Assembly: GCF_023554255.2 (NCBI RefSeq)
Contig: NZ_JAMJWD020000001.1
Span: 620,001 to 684,000 of the forward strand
Origin: Phyllobacterium sp. 21LDTY02-6
GTDB taxonomy: Bacteria > Pseudomonadota > Alphaproteobacteria > Rhizobiales > Rhizobiaceae
Direction: 5' to 3'
DNA: 64,000 nucleotides
This document shows positions 33,708 to 43,235 of the stretch, in pieces. The notes beneath the pieces were generated by a model. It saw only the letters and a list, made by a program, of their open reading frames with translations. It searched no databases and was not told where the DNA came from. The first letter of the stretch is position 1. Each line of letters starts with the position of its first letter. The translations under genes were made by a program, and so were the position numbers.

Positions 33708-36167
33708 TTGCGGCGTCTCATCAAAGGGCTGTTGTGGATTGTTTTTTCCCTTGTACCTCTCATTCTGATCGCTTCCGTTCTCGCCTATATCTGGATCACC
33801 CGCTCCGTTACCCCATCCGAGGGCCAAGCGGCGATCGCTGGCCTCGCTGCACCGGTGACGATCACGCGAGACAAGAACGCCGTGCCGCATATTGTCGGGA
33901 ATACGGTCGAGGATGTGTTCACAGCGCTTGGCTTCGTGCATGGCCAGGAACGGCTATGGCAGATGGAGGTGTCGCGGATGGCCGGGCAGGGCCGGCTTTC
34001 CGAACTCTTCGGGGAGACGACGATACCGACAGATCGTTTCATCAGGAGCCTTGGCGTCTACGAATCGGCGCAAAAATCGGCCGATGCGCTGGATCCCGCC
34101 GACAGGGCCAAGGTGGAAGCCTATGTGCGCGGGGTCAATGCCTTCATAGACGCGCCAGGCCCGTCCTTCGGGGCGAAATTTTCGCCCGAATTCGTCATTC
34201 TTGGCCATCGTCCGGAGAAATGGACGCCGGCGGATGTCATCGTCACCTTGAAACTCATGTCGATCACGCTCGCTGCCAATATCGATGACGAGATCCTGCG
34301 GCTGAAATTCGCGCGGCTGGGGATGAGCGATGCCGAGATGCTCGATCTCCTGCCGCCCGTTGCCGCAGACACGCCCCCGCCATTGCCCGATCTGCGCGCC
34401 TTGCTTGGCCTGCCCAGTGGTGCGCTCAGGGCCGGAGCCCGCGATAGCGAGGCTCAATATGCCGCCTTGGACGACATCATGGCCAGCGGTGCTTCCAACA
34501 ATTGGGTCGTCGGCGGCGCGCGCACGGAGAGCGGCAAGCCGATACTTGCGAACGATCCCCATCTTGGCCTGACCGCGCCGGCCGTCTGGTACCTCGCGCA
34601 TCTGCAGGTCAAGAGTGGCGATGGCACCTCCAGAAATCTCGTCGGTGTAACGTTGCCGGGTGCACCGCTGGTCCTGCTCGGACGCAATGACCGTCTTGCC
34701 TGGGGTTTCACCAATACGGGCTCAGATGTGCAGGATATCTTCATAGAACGGGTAAATCCGGCAAATTCGGATGAATACCAGACGCCTGAGGGGTTTGCTG
34801 CGTTCGGCAGGACGGCGCAACGCATCAGAGTGAAGGGAGGGGAGCCGGTTACCTTCGACCGGCAGACGACCCGACACGGCCCGGTTCTGCCGGCAGACTA
34901 TCGCGGACTCGATAGCTACCTGCCTGAGGGCACCGTCGCTGCTCTGTCGTGGACTGCTCTGGCCGAAGACGACAAGACGATTGCCGCTGGCTTCAGGCTG
35001 TGGGATTTCGCAAGCGTCACGGAGTTCCAGGAGGGGATGCGCGATTTCGTGACGCCCATGCAATCCATCGTCATCGCCGATATCGATGGAAATATTGGCA
35101 TGATCGCGCCAGGAAGGGTGCCGATGCGCGATCCGGCGAACGCAATAATGGGACGGGCGCCATCGCCCGGTTGGGACGCGACCTATGACTGGAAAGGTTT
35201 TATCCCCTACGAAGCCCTGCCGCGCGCATTCAATCCCGCCGAGAATATCTTGGCCACGGCGAACACCAAGATCGTCGGTCCTGACTACCCGCACTTCCTG
35301 ACGTTCGACTGGGACGAGCCCTGGCGGCTGGAGCGCATAAAATCGCTTCTCTACGGTGCCAGCGGCCAGACACTCGAGACCAGCCGGAAGGCACAGGGAG
35401 ACGTGCGGTCGGAGGCCTATGCCACGCTCATGCCGGTATTCTTGAGCGTCAGAGGGCGGAGCGATGTCGACGTCGACGTCCTCGATAGGCTTTCGAAGTG
35501 GAACTTCGAGGAAGACAGAGGCAAAACTGAGCCACTCATATTCAATGCCTGGTTGCGCGCCGCCACAAAGCGGATATTGGAGGACGATCTGGGACAGGCA
35601 TTTCCTTCGTTCTGGCAGGCCCGCGCTGGAGCGATGCTGCGCTGGCTCGGCACCGCTCCTTCGCGCGATTGGTGCGATGACGGCCGGACGGCAGTGAAGG
35701 AAAGCTGCGGGGATATTCTGGCCTTGTCGCTGGCGGATGCAATCAAGGACCTCCAGACGCGGCTGGGTTCCGACCGGTCGAAGTGGACATGGGGCGCATT
35801 GCATTATGCTTATGGAGCGCACAGGCCGTTCGCGCAGGTCAGCCCGCTGGATCGCTTCTTCGATGTCACGGTTCCGGCCTCAGGTGGCGCCTATACGCTT
35901 GACCGCGGCAAATCCGCTTTCAGCGATGAGAACAACCCTTATCGGGCGACTCATGCCAGCAGCTATCGCGGGCTGTTCGATCTGGCCGATCTGGAACGCT
36001 CCACCTACATCCAGACGACGGGGCAGTCCGGGAATGTATTCTCGCAGAATTACCGTGACTATGCTGAACGCTGGTCCAATCTTGAAGCGATCACCATCCC
36101 GACGCGGGAGTCCGGATACGAGGATGGCCGTATCGGTGTATGGCAGCTCAGCCCCGGCAACAGGTAG
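33708..36167 (+). CDS. Penicillin acylase-family (Ntn-hydrolase) protein
   Basis: An 819-residue precursor starting at TTG 33708, with GGGAGG 8 bases upstream; a GTG at 33684 is possible. The N-terminal hydrophobic segment (about residues 8-28) anchors or exports it. The Ntn nucleophile is S263 in GASNNWVVGG, where autocleavage would give alpha and beta chains, and NDPHLGLTAPAVWY follows as in the family. Relatives hydrolyse beta-lactam side chains or N-acyl-homoserine lactones, so a quorum-quenching or acyl-amide recycling role is possible. Two cysteines near SRDWCDDG and KESCGD could form a disulfide in the periplasm. Confidence 0.88.
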   Translation: MRRLIKGLLWIVFSLVPLILIASVLAYIWITRSVTPSEGQAAIAGLAAPVTITRDKNAVPHIVGNTVEDVFTALGFVHGQERLWQMEVSRMAGQGRLSELFGETTIPTDRFIRSLGVYESAQKSADALDPADRAKVEAYVRGVNAFIDAPGPSFGAKFSPEFVILGHRPEKWTPADVIVTLKLMSITLAANIDDEILRLKFARLGMSDAEMLDLLPPVAADTPPPLPDLRALLGLPSGALRAGARDSEAQYAALDDIMASGASNNWVVGGARTESGKPILANDPHLGLTAPAVWYLAHLQVKSGDGTSRNLVGVTLPGAPLVLLGRNDRLAWGFTNTGSDVQDIFIERVNPANSDEYQTPEGFAAFGRTAQRIRVKGGEPVTFDRQTTRHGPVLPADYRGLDSYLPEGTVAALSWTALAEDDKTIAAGFRLWDFASVTEFQEGMRDFVTPMQSIVIADIDGNIGMIAPGRVPMRDPANAIMGRAPSPGWDATYDWKGFIPYEALPRAFNPAENILATANTKIVGPDYPHFLTFDWDEPWRLERIKSLLYGASGQTLETSRKAQGDVRSEAYATLMPVFLSVRGRSDVDVDVLDRLSKWNFEEDRGKTEPLIFNAWLRAATKRILEDDLGQAFPSFWQARAGAMLRWLGTAPSRDWCDDGRTAVKESCGDILALSLADAIKDLQTRLGSDRSKWTWGALHYAYGAHRPFAQVSPLDRFFDVTVPASGGAYTLDRGKSAFSDENNPYRATHASSYRGLFDLADLERSTYIQTTGQSGNVFSQNYRDYAERWSNLEAITIPTRESGYEDGRIGVWQLSPGNR

Positions 36168-36184
36168 AATATATCGATGACGCC

Positions 36185-36805
36185 TCAGCTGAGAGGTGTC
36201 ATGACCGTCTTCTGATAGGCCGGGCGCAATTTGAGGCGCTCGTACCAGGCTGCAAGGTGAGGCAGCTCAGGACGTTCTATCGGCATTTCGAACCAGCCAT
36301 AGGCGAAGCAGCCCGCCGGCACATCGCCGATGCCGAACTCGTCTCCTGATAGATAGGGCTGGGAGGCAAGAGCCTCGTCGGCGATGGCAAGGATCTTGCC
36401 GCAGCTATCGAGACCCCGCTCAAGCGCAGCCTGATCCCTCTGATCCGGCCCATATCTTACGACATTCCAGAACACGTCACGGAACGGTGCAGCGACTGTG
36501 GAGGTCGTCCAATCCATCCATCGCTCGGCCTTGGCCCGTTCGGCCGGATCATTGATGAACAATGTCGAAGGCGCATAGCGTGCGGCGAGATAGCGGACGA
36601 TCGTGTTGCTTTCCCAAAGAGTTAGGTCGCCATCTTCCAGCGTGGGAACGAGGCCGTTGGGGTTCTTGGCGCGGTATTCGTGGTCGGAGACGATGCCGAA
36701 GGTACCTCCCGCCGGAATGTTCTCATAGTCCAGCCCTGCCTCTTCAGCAGTCCACAGCACCTTCTTGACGTTGGTCGAGTTGGTCCGGCCCCATATCTTC
36801 AGCAT
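36185..36805 (-). CDS. Glutathione S-transferase family protein
   Basis: A 206-residue GST. The N-terminal half begins LKIWGRTNSTNVKKVLWTAEEAGL, with glutathione contact GLVPTLEDGDLTLWESNTIVRYLA, and the C-terminal half carries LSGDEFGIGDVPAGCFAY, with the conserved capping Asp. It is distinct from the GST at 30802 and closer to the beta/theta-like proteins common in Hyphomicrobiales. The substrate is unknown. It lies just upstream of the amino-acid permease genes on the opposite side of a short gap and converges on the penicillin acylase gene. Confidence 0.87.
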   Translation of the reverse strand: MLKIWGRTNSTNVKKVLWTAEEAGLDYENIPAGGTFGIVSDHEYRAKNPNGLVPTLEDGDLTLWESNTIVRYLAARYAPSTLFINDPAERAKAERWMDWTTSTVAAPFRDVFWNVVRYGPDQRDQAALERGLDSCGKILAIADEALASQPYLSGDEFGIGDVPAGCFAYGWFEMPIERPELPHLAAWYERLKLRPAYQKTVMTPLS

Positions 36806-36821
36806 TCGGTTCTCCGAGGTT

Positions 36822-37652
36822 TTAGCGTACGAGATGTCTCGTGATCTGCCTTTCCATCCAGTCCCAGAGATGGCGGAGCAGTTCCACCAGAATGAGATAG
36901 ATGATGGCGGTCCAGAGATAGGTCTGGAAATCGAACGTGCGGGAATAGGCGAGCTTGGTGTAACCCATGAGGTCGTAGACCGAGATCAAGGCAACGATCG
37001 CCGACCCCTTGATCATGAGAATGACCTCATTGCCATAGGGCCGCAGTGCGACGACCAGCGCCTGGGGCAGAATGATCTTGCGGAATGTGACCGATTTCGG
37101 CACGCCGAGCGAAGCTGCACCCTCCCATTGCCCGAGCGGCACGCTGCGGATCGCTCCACGCAGGATTTCCGCCTGGTAGGCAGCCGTATTCAACGCAAAC
37201 GAAAGCAGGGCGCAGAACCAGGCCTCGCGGAAGAACACCCATAGCCCGATCGCCTGAAGCTCCTTGTTGAACGAGCCGACGCCGTAATAGATCAGGAAAA
37301 CCTGCGCCAGGAGCGGTGTGCCGCGAAAGAAGTAGACGTAGAAATAGGCGAGGGTGGCGAGAATGCGGTTGCTGCTCATCCGTCCCATCGCGATCGGTAT
37401 GGACAGGATGGCACCTATGAAGACCGACGAGAGAACCAGAATGACCGTCGTTATCAGGCCATCCAGATAATCGGGTCCGTAGCGCGCTACGAGATCGAAG
37501 TTCCAGGCGCTGTAGAGGTAATAGGCCAGCCCAAGCGCGATAGCGGCCCAGAATCCCACCAAGATATGACCGAGGATGCGCGTGCGCGTCCAGCGGCGCA
37601 CTGGCGGTGGCGGACGCATGGCTGCGCTGGAGACTATTGCGCTGTCGCTCAT
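36822..37652 (-). CDS. Polar amino acid ABC importer permease (HisM-like)
   Basis: A 276-residue permease with a polar N-terminal tail of about 27 residues, then five to six membrane segments. The HisMQ pattern is seen in LDGLITTVILVLSSV, YVYFFRGTPLLAQVFLIYYG and the EAA loop EGAASLGVPKSVTFRKIILPQ. The start ATG overlaps the stop of the HisQ-like gene by ATGA. With the HisQ-like permease and the binding protein upstream it should import basic or other polar amino acids. No ATPase gene is found in the immediate operon. Confidence 0.9.
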   Translation of the reverse strand: MSDSAIVSSAAMRPPPPVRRWTRTRILGHILVGFWAAIALGLAYYLYSAWNFDLVARYGPDYLDGLITTVILVLSSVFIGAILSIPIAMGRMSSNRILATLAYFYVYFFRGTPLLAQVFLIYYGVGSFNKELQAIGLWVFFREAWFCALLSFALNTAAYQAEILRGAIRSVPLGQWEGAASLGVPKSVTFRKIILPQALVVALRPYGNEVILMIKGSAIVALISVYDLMGYTKLAYSRTFDFQTYLWTAIIYLILVELLRHLWDWMERQITRHLVR

Positions 37653-38368
37653 CGTTTTGTTGCTCCGCTGTTTCGCCCCGCCCAATTGTCGATCCCGCTG
37701 ATGACGATGGACGACAGTATCGCGAGCGCGAGATAGATGAGACATGCGGTGCCGTAGAAGAGGAAGGCATGCTTGGTGACACGCGCTGCCACTGCCGTCT
37801 GGCGCAGGATGTCCGCGAGTCCTATGGCCGAAACCAGAGCGGTATCCTTCAATAGTACCATCCACAGATTGCCAAGGCCGGGCAGGGCGATGTGGATCAA
37901 TTGCGGAAGGATGATCTTGCGCATCGTCTGCCAATTCGACAGGCCGATTGCGTAACCACCCTCGTATTGTCCCCTGGGAATGGCCCGGAAGGCCGAAAGG
38001 AACACCTCGCTCGCGTAGGAGGAGAACACCGTGCCCATGGCGAACATGCCGGCGATGAAGGAATTGATTTCGATGGCGCCGCCATAGCCGAGCAATTGTC
38101 CCAGCTTCTGGATGCCGATCTGGGCGCCATAATAAACGAGGAAGAGGGTGAGGAGTTCGGGCAGCCCGCGGAATATCGTCGTGTACAGATTTGCAGCCAG
38201 TTTGAGCGATGGCTCTTCCGACTGCTTGCCCAGGGCGACGAAGAACCCGATGGCCAGCCCAACGGGCAGGGTCGCTACGGCCAGGGAGATGGTGACGAAT
38301 ATACCCTGGACTATGCTTGGGCCCCATCCGCCTTCGCCAAAACCCAGTAGCGCTATTGAGCCTTCCAT
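37649..38368 (-). CDS. Polar amino acid ABC importer permease (HisQ-like)
   Basis: A 239-residue permease of the HisMQ family. Motifs include QGIFVTISLAVATLPVGLAIG, TTIFRGLPELLTLFLVYYGAQ and the EAA loop GGYAIGLSNWQTMRKIILPQ. It starts at ATG 38368; a TTG at 38374 is less likely. It forms the channel with the HisM-like protein downstream and is fed by the binding protein encoded 126 bases upstream. Confidence 0.9.
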   Translation of the reverse strand: MEGSIALLGFGEGGWGPSIVQGIFVTISLAVATLPVGLAIGFFVALGKQSEEPSLKLAANLYTTIFRGLPELLTLFLVYYGAQIGIQKLGQLLGYGGAIEINSFIAGMFAMGTVFSSYASEVFLSAFRAIPRGQYEGGYAIGLSNWQTMRKIILPQLIHIALPGLGNLWMVLLKDTALVSAIGLADILRQTAVAARVTKHAFLFYGTACLIYLALAILSSIVISGIDNWAGRNSGATKR

Positions 38369-38479
38369 AGGCAACTTTCGTAGTTTTTGCGGAACGCCCC
38401 ATCGACACCCGTTCTTGGTGTCCGTCCCGTCATTTGCATAGGATCAGCAGATGGCGACAGCGCGCCACCCGCCAGGTCG

Positions 38480-38495
38480 AGCCGCAAAAGCGGCT
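38480..38495 (-). other. Hairpin directly after the binding-protein gene
   Basis: AGCCGC and GCGGCT (38480-38485 and 38490-38495) pair around a 4-base AAAA loop, beginning at the last base of the binding-protein stop codon. As after phnD, it is placed to stabilise the binding-protein message or reduce read-through into the permease genes. Confidence 0.45.
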
Positions 38496-39286
38496 TAATT
38501 ATCAGCGCCGTAGACGTCGAACTTGAAGTACTTGTCGTTGATTTCCTTGTACTTGCCGCTCGCGCGGATAGCGGCAATGGCCGTGGAGAACTTGTCTGCC
38601 AGCTCCGTATTGCCTTTCTTCACGGTGACACCGGCGCCCGGGCCATGGATCGCGACATCAGGCGTGATCAGGCCGAGCAGCTTGCAGCAAGCACCTGCTT
38701 CGCTGTCGAGCCACTGGGTAAGCACGACGGAATCGTCCATCACGGCGTCGATGCGGCCGTTGGAGACATCGAGCTTATATTCGTCGGCAGTCGGATACAT
38801 CTTGATTTCCGACTCGCCATACTTCGCCTCGGCAAAGTTGGAATGGCTCGTCGAACCCTGTACGCCCAGCGTTTTTCCCTTCAGGGATTCCGGCGTAATG
38901 TCCTTTATCTCGGAGTCCTTGGGTACGGCGATTGCCGGTGGCGTGTTGTAATATTTCTTGGAGAAATCGACCTTTTCCAGCCGCTCGGGCGTAATGGACA
39001 TCGACGCGATCACGGCATCGAACTTTCCTGCCTGCAGTGCGGGGATCATACCGTCCCAATCCTGGGTGACAAAGGTACAATCGGCCTTCATCTCCTCGCA
39101 AAGCGCCTTGCCGATATCGATGTCGAAACCTTCGAGCTTTCCGTCCGGCGTCAAATTGTTGAAGGGAGGGTAGGCGCCCTCGGATGCAATCGTCAGTTTC
39201 AAGGCGTCCTGTGCCTGCGCTGCTCCCATTGTCAACGCCAATGCGGCGGCCGAAATTGCCAGTGTTAGACGCTTATTGATACGCAT
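38495..39286 (-). CDS. Polar amino acid ABC importer substrate-binding protein (HisJ-like)
   Basis: A 263-residue periplasmic binding protein. The signal peptide is residues about 1-25 (cleaved after GAAQA). The mature part shows the family-3 pattern KLTIASEGAYPPFNNLTPDGKLEGFDIDIGKAL and the lysine/arginine/ornithine/histidine-type QDWDGMIPALQAGKFDAVIASM. Two cysteines near residues 60-70 (CEEMKADC) and a CC pair in the second lobe may form disulfides. It probably binds basic amino acids. It is the first gene of the minus-strand operon with the two permeases. Confidence 0.92.
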   Translation of the reverse strand: MRINKRLTLAISAAALALTMGAAQAQDALKLTIASEGAYPPFNNLTPDGKLEGFDIDIGKALCEEMKADCTFVTQDWDGMIPALQAGKFDAVIASMSITPERLEKVDFSKKYYNTPPAIAVPKDSEIKDITPESLKGKTLGVQGSTSHSNFAEAKYGESEIKMYPTADEYKLDVSNGRIDAVMDDSVVLTQWLDSEAGACCKLLGLITPDVAIHGPGAGVTVKKGNTELADKFSTAIAAIRASGKYKEINDKYFKFDVYGADN

Positions 39287-39478
39287 GTCTGAACCTCTCT
39301 TTTATGACCCGACTGTTCCCCTGTTCTTATGGACAGTTTCCGGGCTGGTCGCAGGTGTTACTGCTACTGGCGGAATATTCCCACTAGTTTTTGCGTAAAT
39401 GCAACGGGAATCGTTTCCGCTCTAAACAATTCTGATGAGAATATCGTGCCCGGATGCGTCACCTGCGCAGAACATGTG

Positions 39479-39994
39479 TCACTGCCGTCGATGCAGGCCC
39501 GTCTCGCGTTCGACGAGGTCCGCCAGCCCGCCAATGTCGTTGAGCGAATAGACCGGCAGTCCGGTATCGAGCGGCCTGTGATCGGCCGCGATGGCAACAA
39601 TGGCCGGATCATTGGCGGCAAGGCTGTCGGTCGATCTCGCTTCGGTCCGCCTTACTTCTATCTTCTTGTGCCGCTCCCTCTTGTAGCCTTCCACCAGGAC
39701 TATGTCGCAAGGGGCGAGGCGGGCGATCAGTTCAGACAATTGAGGTTTCGCCTCGTCCTGCAGCTCATGCATCAGTGCCCAGCGCCTGTCGGATATGATG
39801 GCAACCTCCTTCGCGCCGGCACGCCGGTGGCGGTGGGAGTCGGTGCCTTCATGATCGATGTCGAAATCATGATGAGCATGCTTGACCGTCGAAACGATCC
39901 AGCCCCGGCGCACGAGTTCATCGACCAGCCTCTCGGTCAAAGTCGTCTTGCCGGAGTTTTTCCAGCCGGTAATGCCGAATATTCGCTTATCCAT
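39479..39994 (-). CDS. mobB: Molybdopterin-guanine dinucleotide biosynthesis protein MobB
   Basis: A 171-residue P-loop GTPase. The start MDKRIFGITGWKNSGKTTL contains the nucleotide-binding motif GWKNSGKT, and DIVLVEGYKRERHKKIEV is the second typical MobB block. It assists MobA in adding GMP to molybdopterin. The ATG at 39994 overlaps the mobA stop by 8 bases on the same strand, so the two are coupled. Confidence 0.92.
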   Translation of the reverse strand: MDKRIFGITGWKNSGKTTLTERLVDELVRRGWIVSTVKHAHHDFDIDHEGTDSHRHRRAGAKEVAIISDRRWALMHELQDEAKPQLSELIARLAPCDIVLVEGYKRERHKKIEVRRTEARSTDSLAANDPAIVAIAADHRPLDTGLPVYSLNDIGGLADLVERETGLHRRQ

Positions 39995-40622
39995 GCCTTT
40001 CAGACCACTCCTGTTCGGCTCTCCTGAGGTCATCCGGATTGTTCACGTTGAAAAACGGATCCAGCATAGTCTCATTGTCGCCCGACATCTCGAAATTCAC
40101 GACCTGGTAGGGTTGCGAACCTATCCAATCCATCACGCGACGGTTGCTCGGCTCCGTCAACCACAGTTGCAACGTCTCGCGCTGTGCGGCGGGCCAGATC
40201 GAGAAAGTGGGATGAACGCGGCCGCCTGACGCTGCGACGACAATTTGTTCGGGAGCCTGCAAGGCTGCCGCCGAAAGTCGGGCCGCCAGATCGCGCGGGA
40301 AAAACGGCGTATCGACGGCAACGGTCAGGATATGGGAGAAAGGGGGTGTCTGCTCATGGGCCCATTTCATTCCCGCAAGAACACCGGCGAGCGGGCCGGG
40401 ATATCCACCGAGACCGTCCGGTACGATCGGAATTCCAAGGGCTGATAGCGCCTGCCGGTCCATGTTTGCATTGATGATGACGGGTTCTGTCTGGGCGGCG
40501 ATGCGGCGATAGACGTGCTCCGCCAGAGGCACGCCACCGAGCCGGGCCAAGGCCTTGCTTGCCCCCATCCTGCTTGACCGCCCACCCGCCAATATGACAC
40601 CCGCAAGACGTATGCTTTGCAT
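39987..40622 (-). CDS. mobA: Molybdenum cofactor guanylyltransferase MobA
   Basis: A 211-residue nucleotidyltransferase. The GTP-binding signature is ILAGGRSSRMGASKALARLGG, and VAVDTPFFPRDLAARL carries the metal-binding Asp. It joins GMP to molybdopterin to make the bis-MGD cofactor used by DMSO-reductase-family enzymes. It lies upstream of mobB in one operon. An EamA transporter gene is 22 bases further upstream on the same strand. Confidence 0.93.
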   Translation of the reverse strand: MQSIRLAGVILAGGRSSRMGASKALARLGGVPLAEHVYRRIAAQTEPVIINANMDRQALSALGIPIVPDGLGGYPGPLAGVLAGMKWAHEQTPPFSHILTVAVDTPFFPRDLAARLSAAALQAPEQIVVAASGGRVHPTFSIWPAAQRETLQLWLTEPSNRRVMDWIGSQPYQVVNFEMSGDNETMLDPFFNVNNPDDLRRAEQEWSERHG

Positions 40623-40644
40623 CGTTGCTCCCTGGATCGGCAGT

Positions 40645-41574
40645 TTACGCCACCTCCGGCGACGTGCTTGCCGTGACCGTCGCGGCCGGTTTCAGTCGGC
40701 TCGAAACGCGCTCTCGGTAAAGCGTGTAAAGTCCGCTGCCGATGACAATAAGCGAGCCGACCACCATCGGAAGATCAGGTAGATCGCCGAAGATGAGGAA
40801 GCCCAGCAATATCGCCCATAACAGGCTCATATAGCGGAAAGGCGCCACGAACGAGATTTCGCCCTCGCGCATGGCGATGATGAGGAACTGATAGGCCGCC
40901 ATCACGCAGCATGCGGCCAGTGTCAGAAGACCAAGATTTCTCAGCGAGAGAGACGACCAGCCGCCGAGTGGCACGATCATCGCTGCTCCGGCAATACCGA
41001 CGCCGACCGATGTCAGCGCCGAGATCATGAGAACCGGTATTGCCCTTGGCACTTTGCGCGTCGCAAGATCGCGCAGGGCGGCAAAGATCACCGTTACCAC
41101 GATCATCAATACGTAAGGGCTGAGGGCCCCGTCGGCAGGCCGGACGATGATCAGGACGCCAGCCAGCCCTATGGTGATCGCGAGCCAGCGGCGCCAGCCG
41201 ACGGGTTCGCCGAAAAGGAGTGCCGCGCCAAGTGTTACGACAAGCGGCAGCGCCTGCAATATGGCCGAGGCGAGCGGCAATGGGACATGGACCAGGGCGA
41301 CGAGAAAGGTGACCGTGCCGACGACTTCGCCGATGACGCGCAGAATGGTCATCTTGTGAAGAGCACGTCGCAACGGAATGAGCATGCCACGCTGCCAGGC
41401 AACGGCAAGGATGAGGATCGTGGCGATGACGCTGCGGATCAGCATGACCTGACCCATGTTCATTTCCTCGCCGACATATTTCACGGTGGCGTCGTTGAAG
41501 GTAAAGCACGCCATGCCTGCAGCCATTGCAAGGCCGCCGCGCACATTTGGAGATAGGGCCACGATTCGTTCCAC
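40645..41574 (-). CDS. DMT-superfamily (EamA) transporter
   Basis: A 309-residue protein with ten hydrophobic segments in two EamA repeats. The first repeat starts LAMAAGMACFTFNDATVKY and the second around LSPYVLMIVVTVIFAALRDLATRKV. Members export metabolites or amino acids; the substrate is unknown. It precedes mobA by 22 bases, although a functional link to molybdenum cofactor synthesis is not implied by the family. Confidence 0.87.
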   Translation of the reverse strand: MERIVALSPNVRGGLAMAAGMACFTFNDATVKYVGEEMNMGQVMLIRSVIATILILAVAWQRGMLIPLRRALHKMTILRVIGEVVGTVTFLVALVHVPLPLASAILQALPLVVTLGAALLFGEPVGWRRWLAITIGLAGVLIIVRPADGALSPYVLMIVVTVIFAALRDLATRKVPRAIPVLMISALTSVGVGIAGAAMIVPLGGWSSLSLRNLGLLTLAACCVMAAYQFLIIAMREGEISFVAPFRYMSLLWAILLGFLIFGDLPDLPMVVGSLIVIGSGLYTLYRERVSSRLKPAATVTASTSPEVA

Positions 41575-41653
41575 CGTTTGCGGCGATCCTCCTCCAGAAT
41601 CGCCTGACCCCGTATATCAAAATTTGGAAGGGAAACGCTATCGATAGCTGGCG

Positions 41654-42691
41654 TCAGCCGCCGGTGACGCTCATATGCCGCGATACAGCCGGGCGGTTAT
41701 GGCGCCGGTCTATGATGAAGTCATGGCCCTTGGGCTTGCGGCCAATTGCGCGGTCGATCGCCTCCGACAACAATTCATTGCCTTCGGAAGCACGCAGCGG
41801 CGCGCGCAGATCCGCCGCGTCCTCCTGGCCGAGGCACATATAGAGCGTACCGGTGCAGGTGAGCCGAACCCGGTTGCAACTCTCGCAGAAATTATGGGTC
41901 ATCGGGGTGATGAAGCCGATGCGGCCGCCCGTTTCGGCTACTTTCACATAGCGGGCTGGGCCGCCGGTCTTGTAGGCGATCTCCTCCAGAGAGAACTCGC
42001 GTTGCAACTGCGTACGCAAGAGCGAGAGCGGCAGATATTGGTCCGTCCGGTCCAGTTCGATTTCGCCCATGGGCATCGTCTCGATCAGCGTGATATCCAT
42101 GCCTCGCCCATGGGCCCACCGGATCATCTGCGGAATTTCGAGATCGTTGAAATTCTTGAGGGCAACTGCATTGAGCTTGACCTTGATACCGGCTTCCTGT
42201 GCTGCGTCTATTCCAGCCATGACGCGGCTGAAATCGCCCCAGCGGGTGATCGCGCGGAATTTGTCCGGATCGAGCGTGTCCAGGGAAACGTTGATGCGCT
42301 TCACGCCGAGATCGGCGAGTTCGGCGGCATAGCGCGACAACTGGGAGCCATTCGTCGTCAGCGTCAGCTCATCGAGCGCGCCGGTCTGCAGATGCCGCGA
42401 CAACTGGCCGATGAGGTGCATGATGTTTTTTCGCACCAGCGGCTCGCCCCCCGTAAGCCGAAGGCGCCGAACGCCTTTCTCGATGAAGAGGCTGCAAAGC
42501 CGATCCAGTTCCTCGAGGGAAAGCAGTTCCTTCCTCGGCAGGAAGGTCATGTTCTCGGACATGCAATAGGTGCAGCGGAAGTCGCAGCGATCCGTGACGG
42601 ACACCCGCAAATAGTCGATCGTCCGACCGAAGGGGTCTATCATGTTCGAATGCCCATTGGCGCTATCGGATTGAAGCAAGCTGTTCACCAT
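41654..42691 (-). CDS. moaA: GTP 3',8-cyclase MoaA
   Basis: A 345-residue radical-SAM enzyme. The N-terminal cluster motif is C36-X3-C40-X2-C43 in [10 protein letters not shown], the C-terminal cluster cysteines lie in [14 protein letters not shown], and the protein ends in the Gly-Gly pair needed for activity. It converts GTP to the cyclic precursor in the first step of molybdenum cofactor synthesis. CAGGAGG immediately before the ATG at 42691 fixes the start; the open frame further upstream is not family-like. Confidence 0.95.
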   Translation of the reverse strand: MVNSLLQSDSANGHSNMIDPFGRTIDYLRVSVTDRCDFRCTYCMSENMTFLPRKELLSLEELDRLCSLFIEKGVRRLRLTGGEPLVRKNIMHLIGQLSRHLQTGALDELTLTTNGSQLSRYAAELADLGVKRINVSLDTLDPDKFRAITRWGDFSRVMAGIDAAQEAGIKVKLNAVALKNFNDLEIPQMIRWAHGRGMDITLIETMPMGEIELDRTDQYLPLSLLRTQLQREFSLEEIAYKTGGPARYVKVAETGGRIGFITPMTHNFCESCNRVRLTCTGTLYMCLGQEDAADLRAPLRASEGNELLSEAIDRAIGRKPKGHDFIIDRRHNRPAVSRHMSVTGG

Positions 42692-42826
42692 ATCCTCCTG
42701 TGACACAGATAGGATTTGCGCGGAGCCTTGTCCAGCCTTGTGCCTTGTCGCTTGCGAAGCTTGATGGCAAGGCCTACAGCAGTTCGGCGCCGCGAACCGG
42801 CGCGAGACGACGGAAAGGTGCGCCCA

Positions 42827-43198
42827 ATGACCGATGTATGGCCCAAGGAACTTCGTGTCAGCAAGGATCGGAAGCTGCTGATCGTGGAATTCGACAATGG
42901 CGAAAAACATGAATTGCCGGCCGAATATCTCCGCGTCGCTTCGCCTTCAGCGGAAGTGCAGGGACATTCGCCAGAGCAGCGTGTCACGGTTCCCGGCAAG
43001 ATAGATGTTGCCATCGCCAAGCTGGAACCCATCGGCAATTATGCGGTGCGGATCACCTTCGACGACATGCATGACACCGGCCTGTTCAGTTGGGCTTATC
43101 TGATGGAACTCGGGCGCAACAAGGAGCAGCGCTGGCAATCCTATCTGGACGAGCTATCGGAAAAAGGCCTGAGCCGCGAGCCTCGCCGCTCCCGCTGA
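42827..43198 (+). CDS. DUF971 (GBBH-like N-terminal domain) protein
   Basis: A 123-residue protein with the DUF971 pattern: [40 protein letters not shown] and [17 protein letters not shown]. The fold occurs alone in bacteria and fused to gamma-butyrobetaine hydroxylase in eukaryotes. It is sometimes linked to Fe-S protein maturation, but the role is not settled. It is divergent from moaA and converges on the L,D-transpeptidase gene. Confidence 0.87.
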   Translation: MTDVWPKELRVSKDRKLLIVEFDNGEKHELPAEYLRVASPSAEVQGHSPEQRVTVPGKIDVAIAKLEPIGNYAVRITFDDMHDTGLFSWAYLMELGRNKEQRWQSYLDELSEKGLSREPRRSR

Positions 43199-43235
43199 GC
43201 CCGAAACTGGATATTCGAGGGCGAGGCCGCGACAT

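Noticed and set aside
36179-36200. GACGCCTC/GAGGTGTC hairpin at the end of the penicillin acylase and GST genes
   Set aside because: It has one mismatch and overlaps the GST coding end, so it may be chance; not strong enough to call a terminator.
37653-38408. Upstream extension that would make the HisM-like permease 528 residues
   Set aside because: The added residues are an out-of-frame reading of the HisQ-like gene; ATG 37652 overlaps the HisQ stop as in normal operons.
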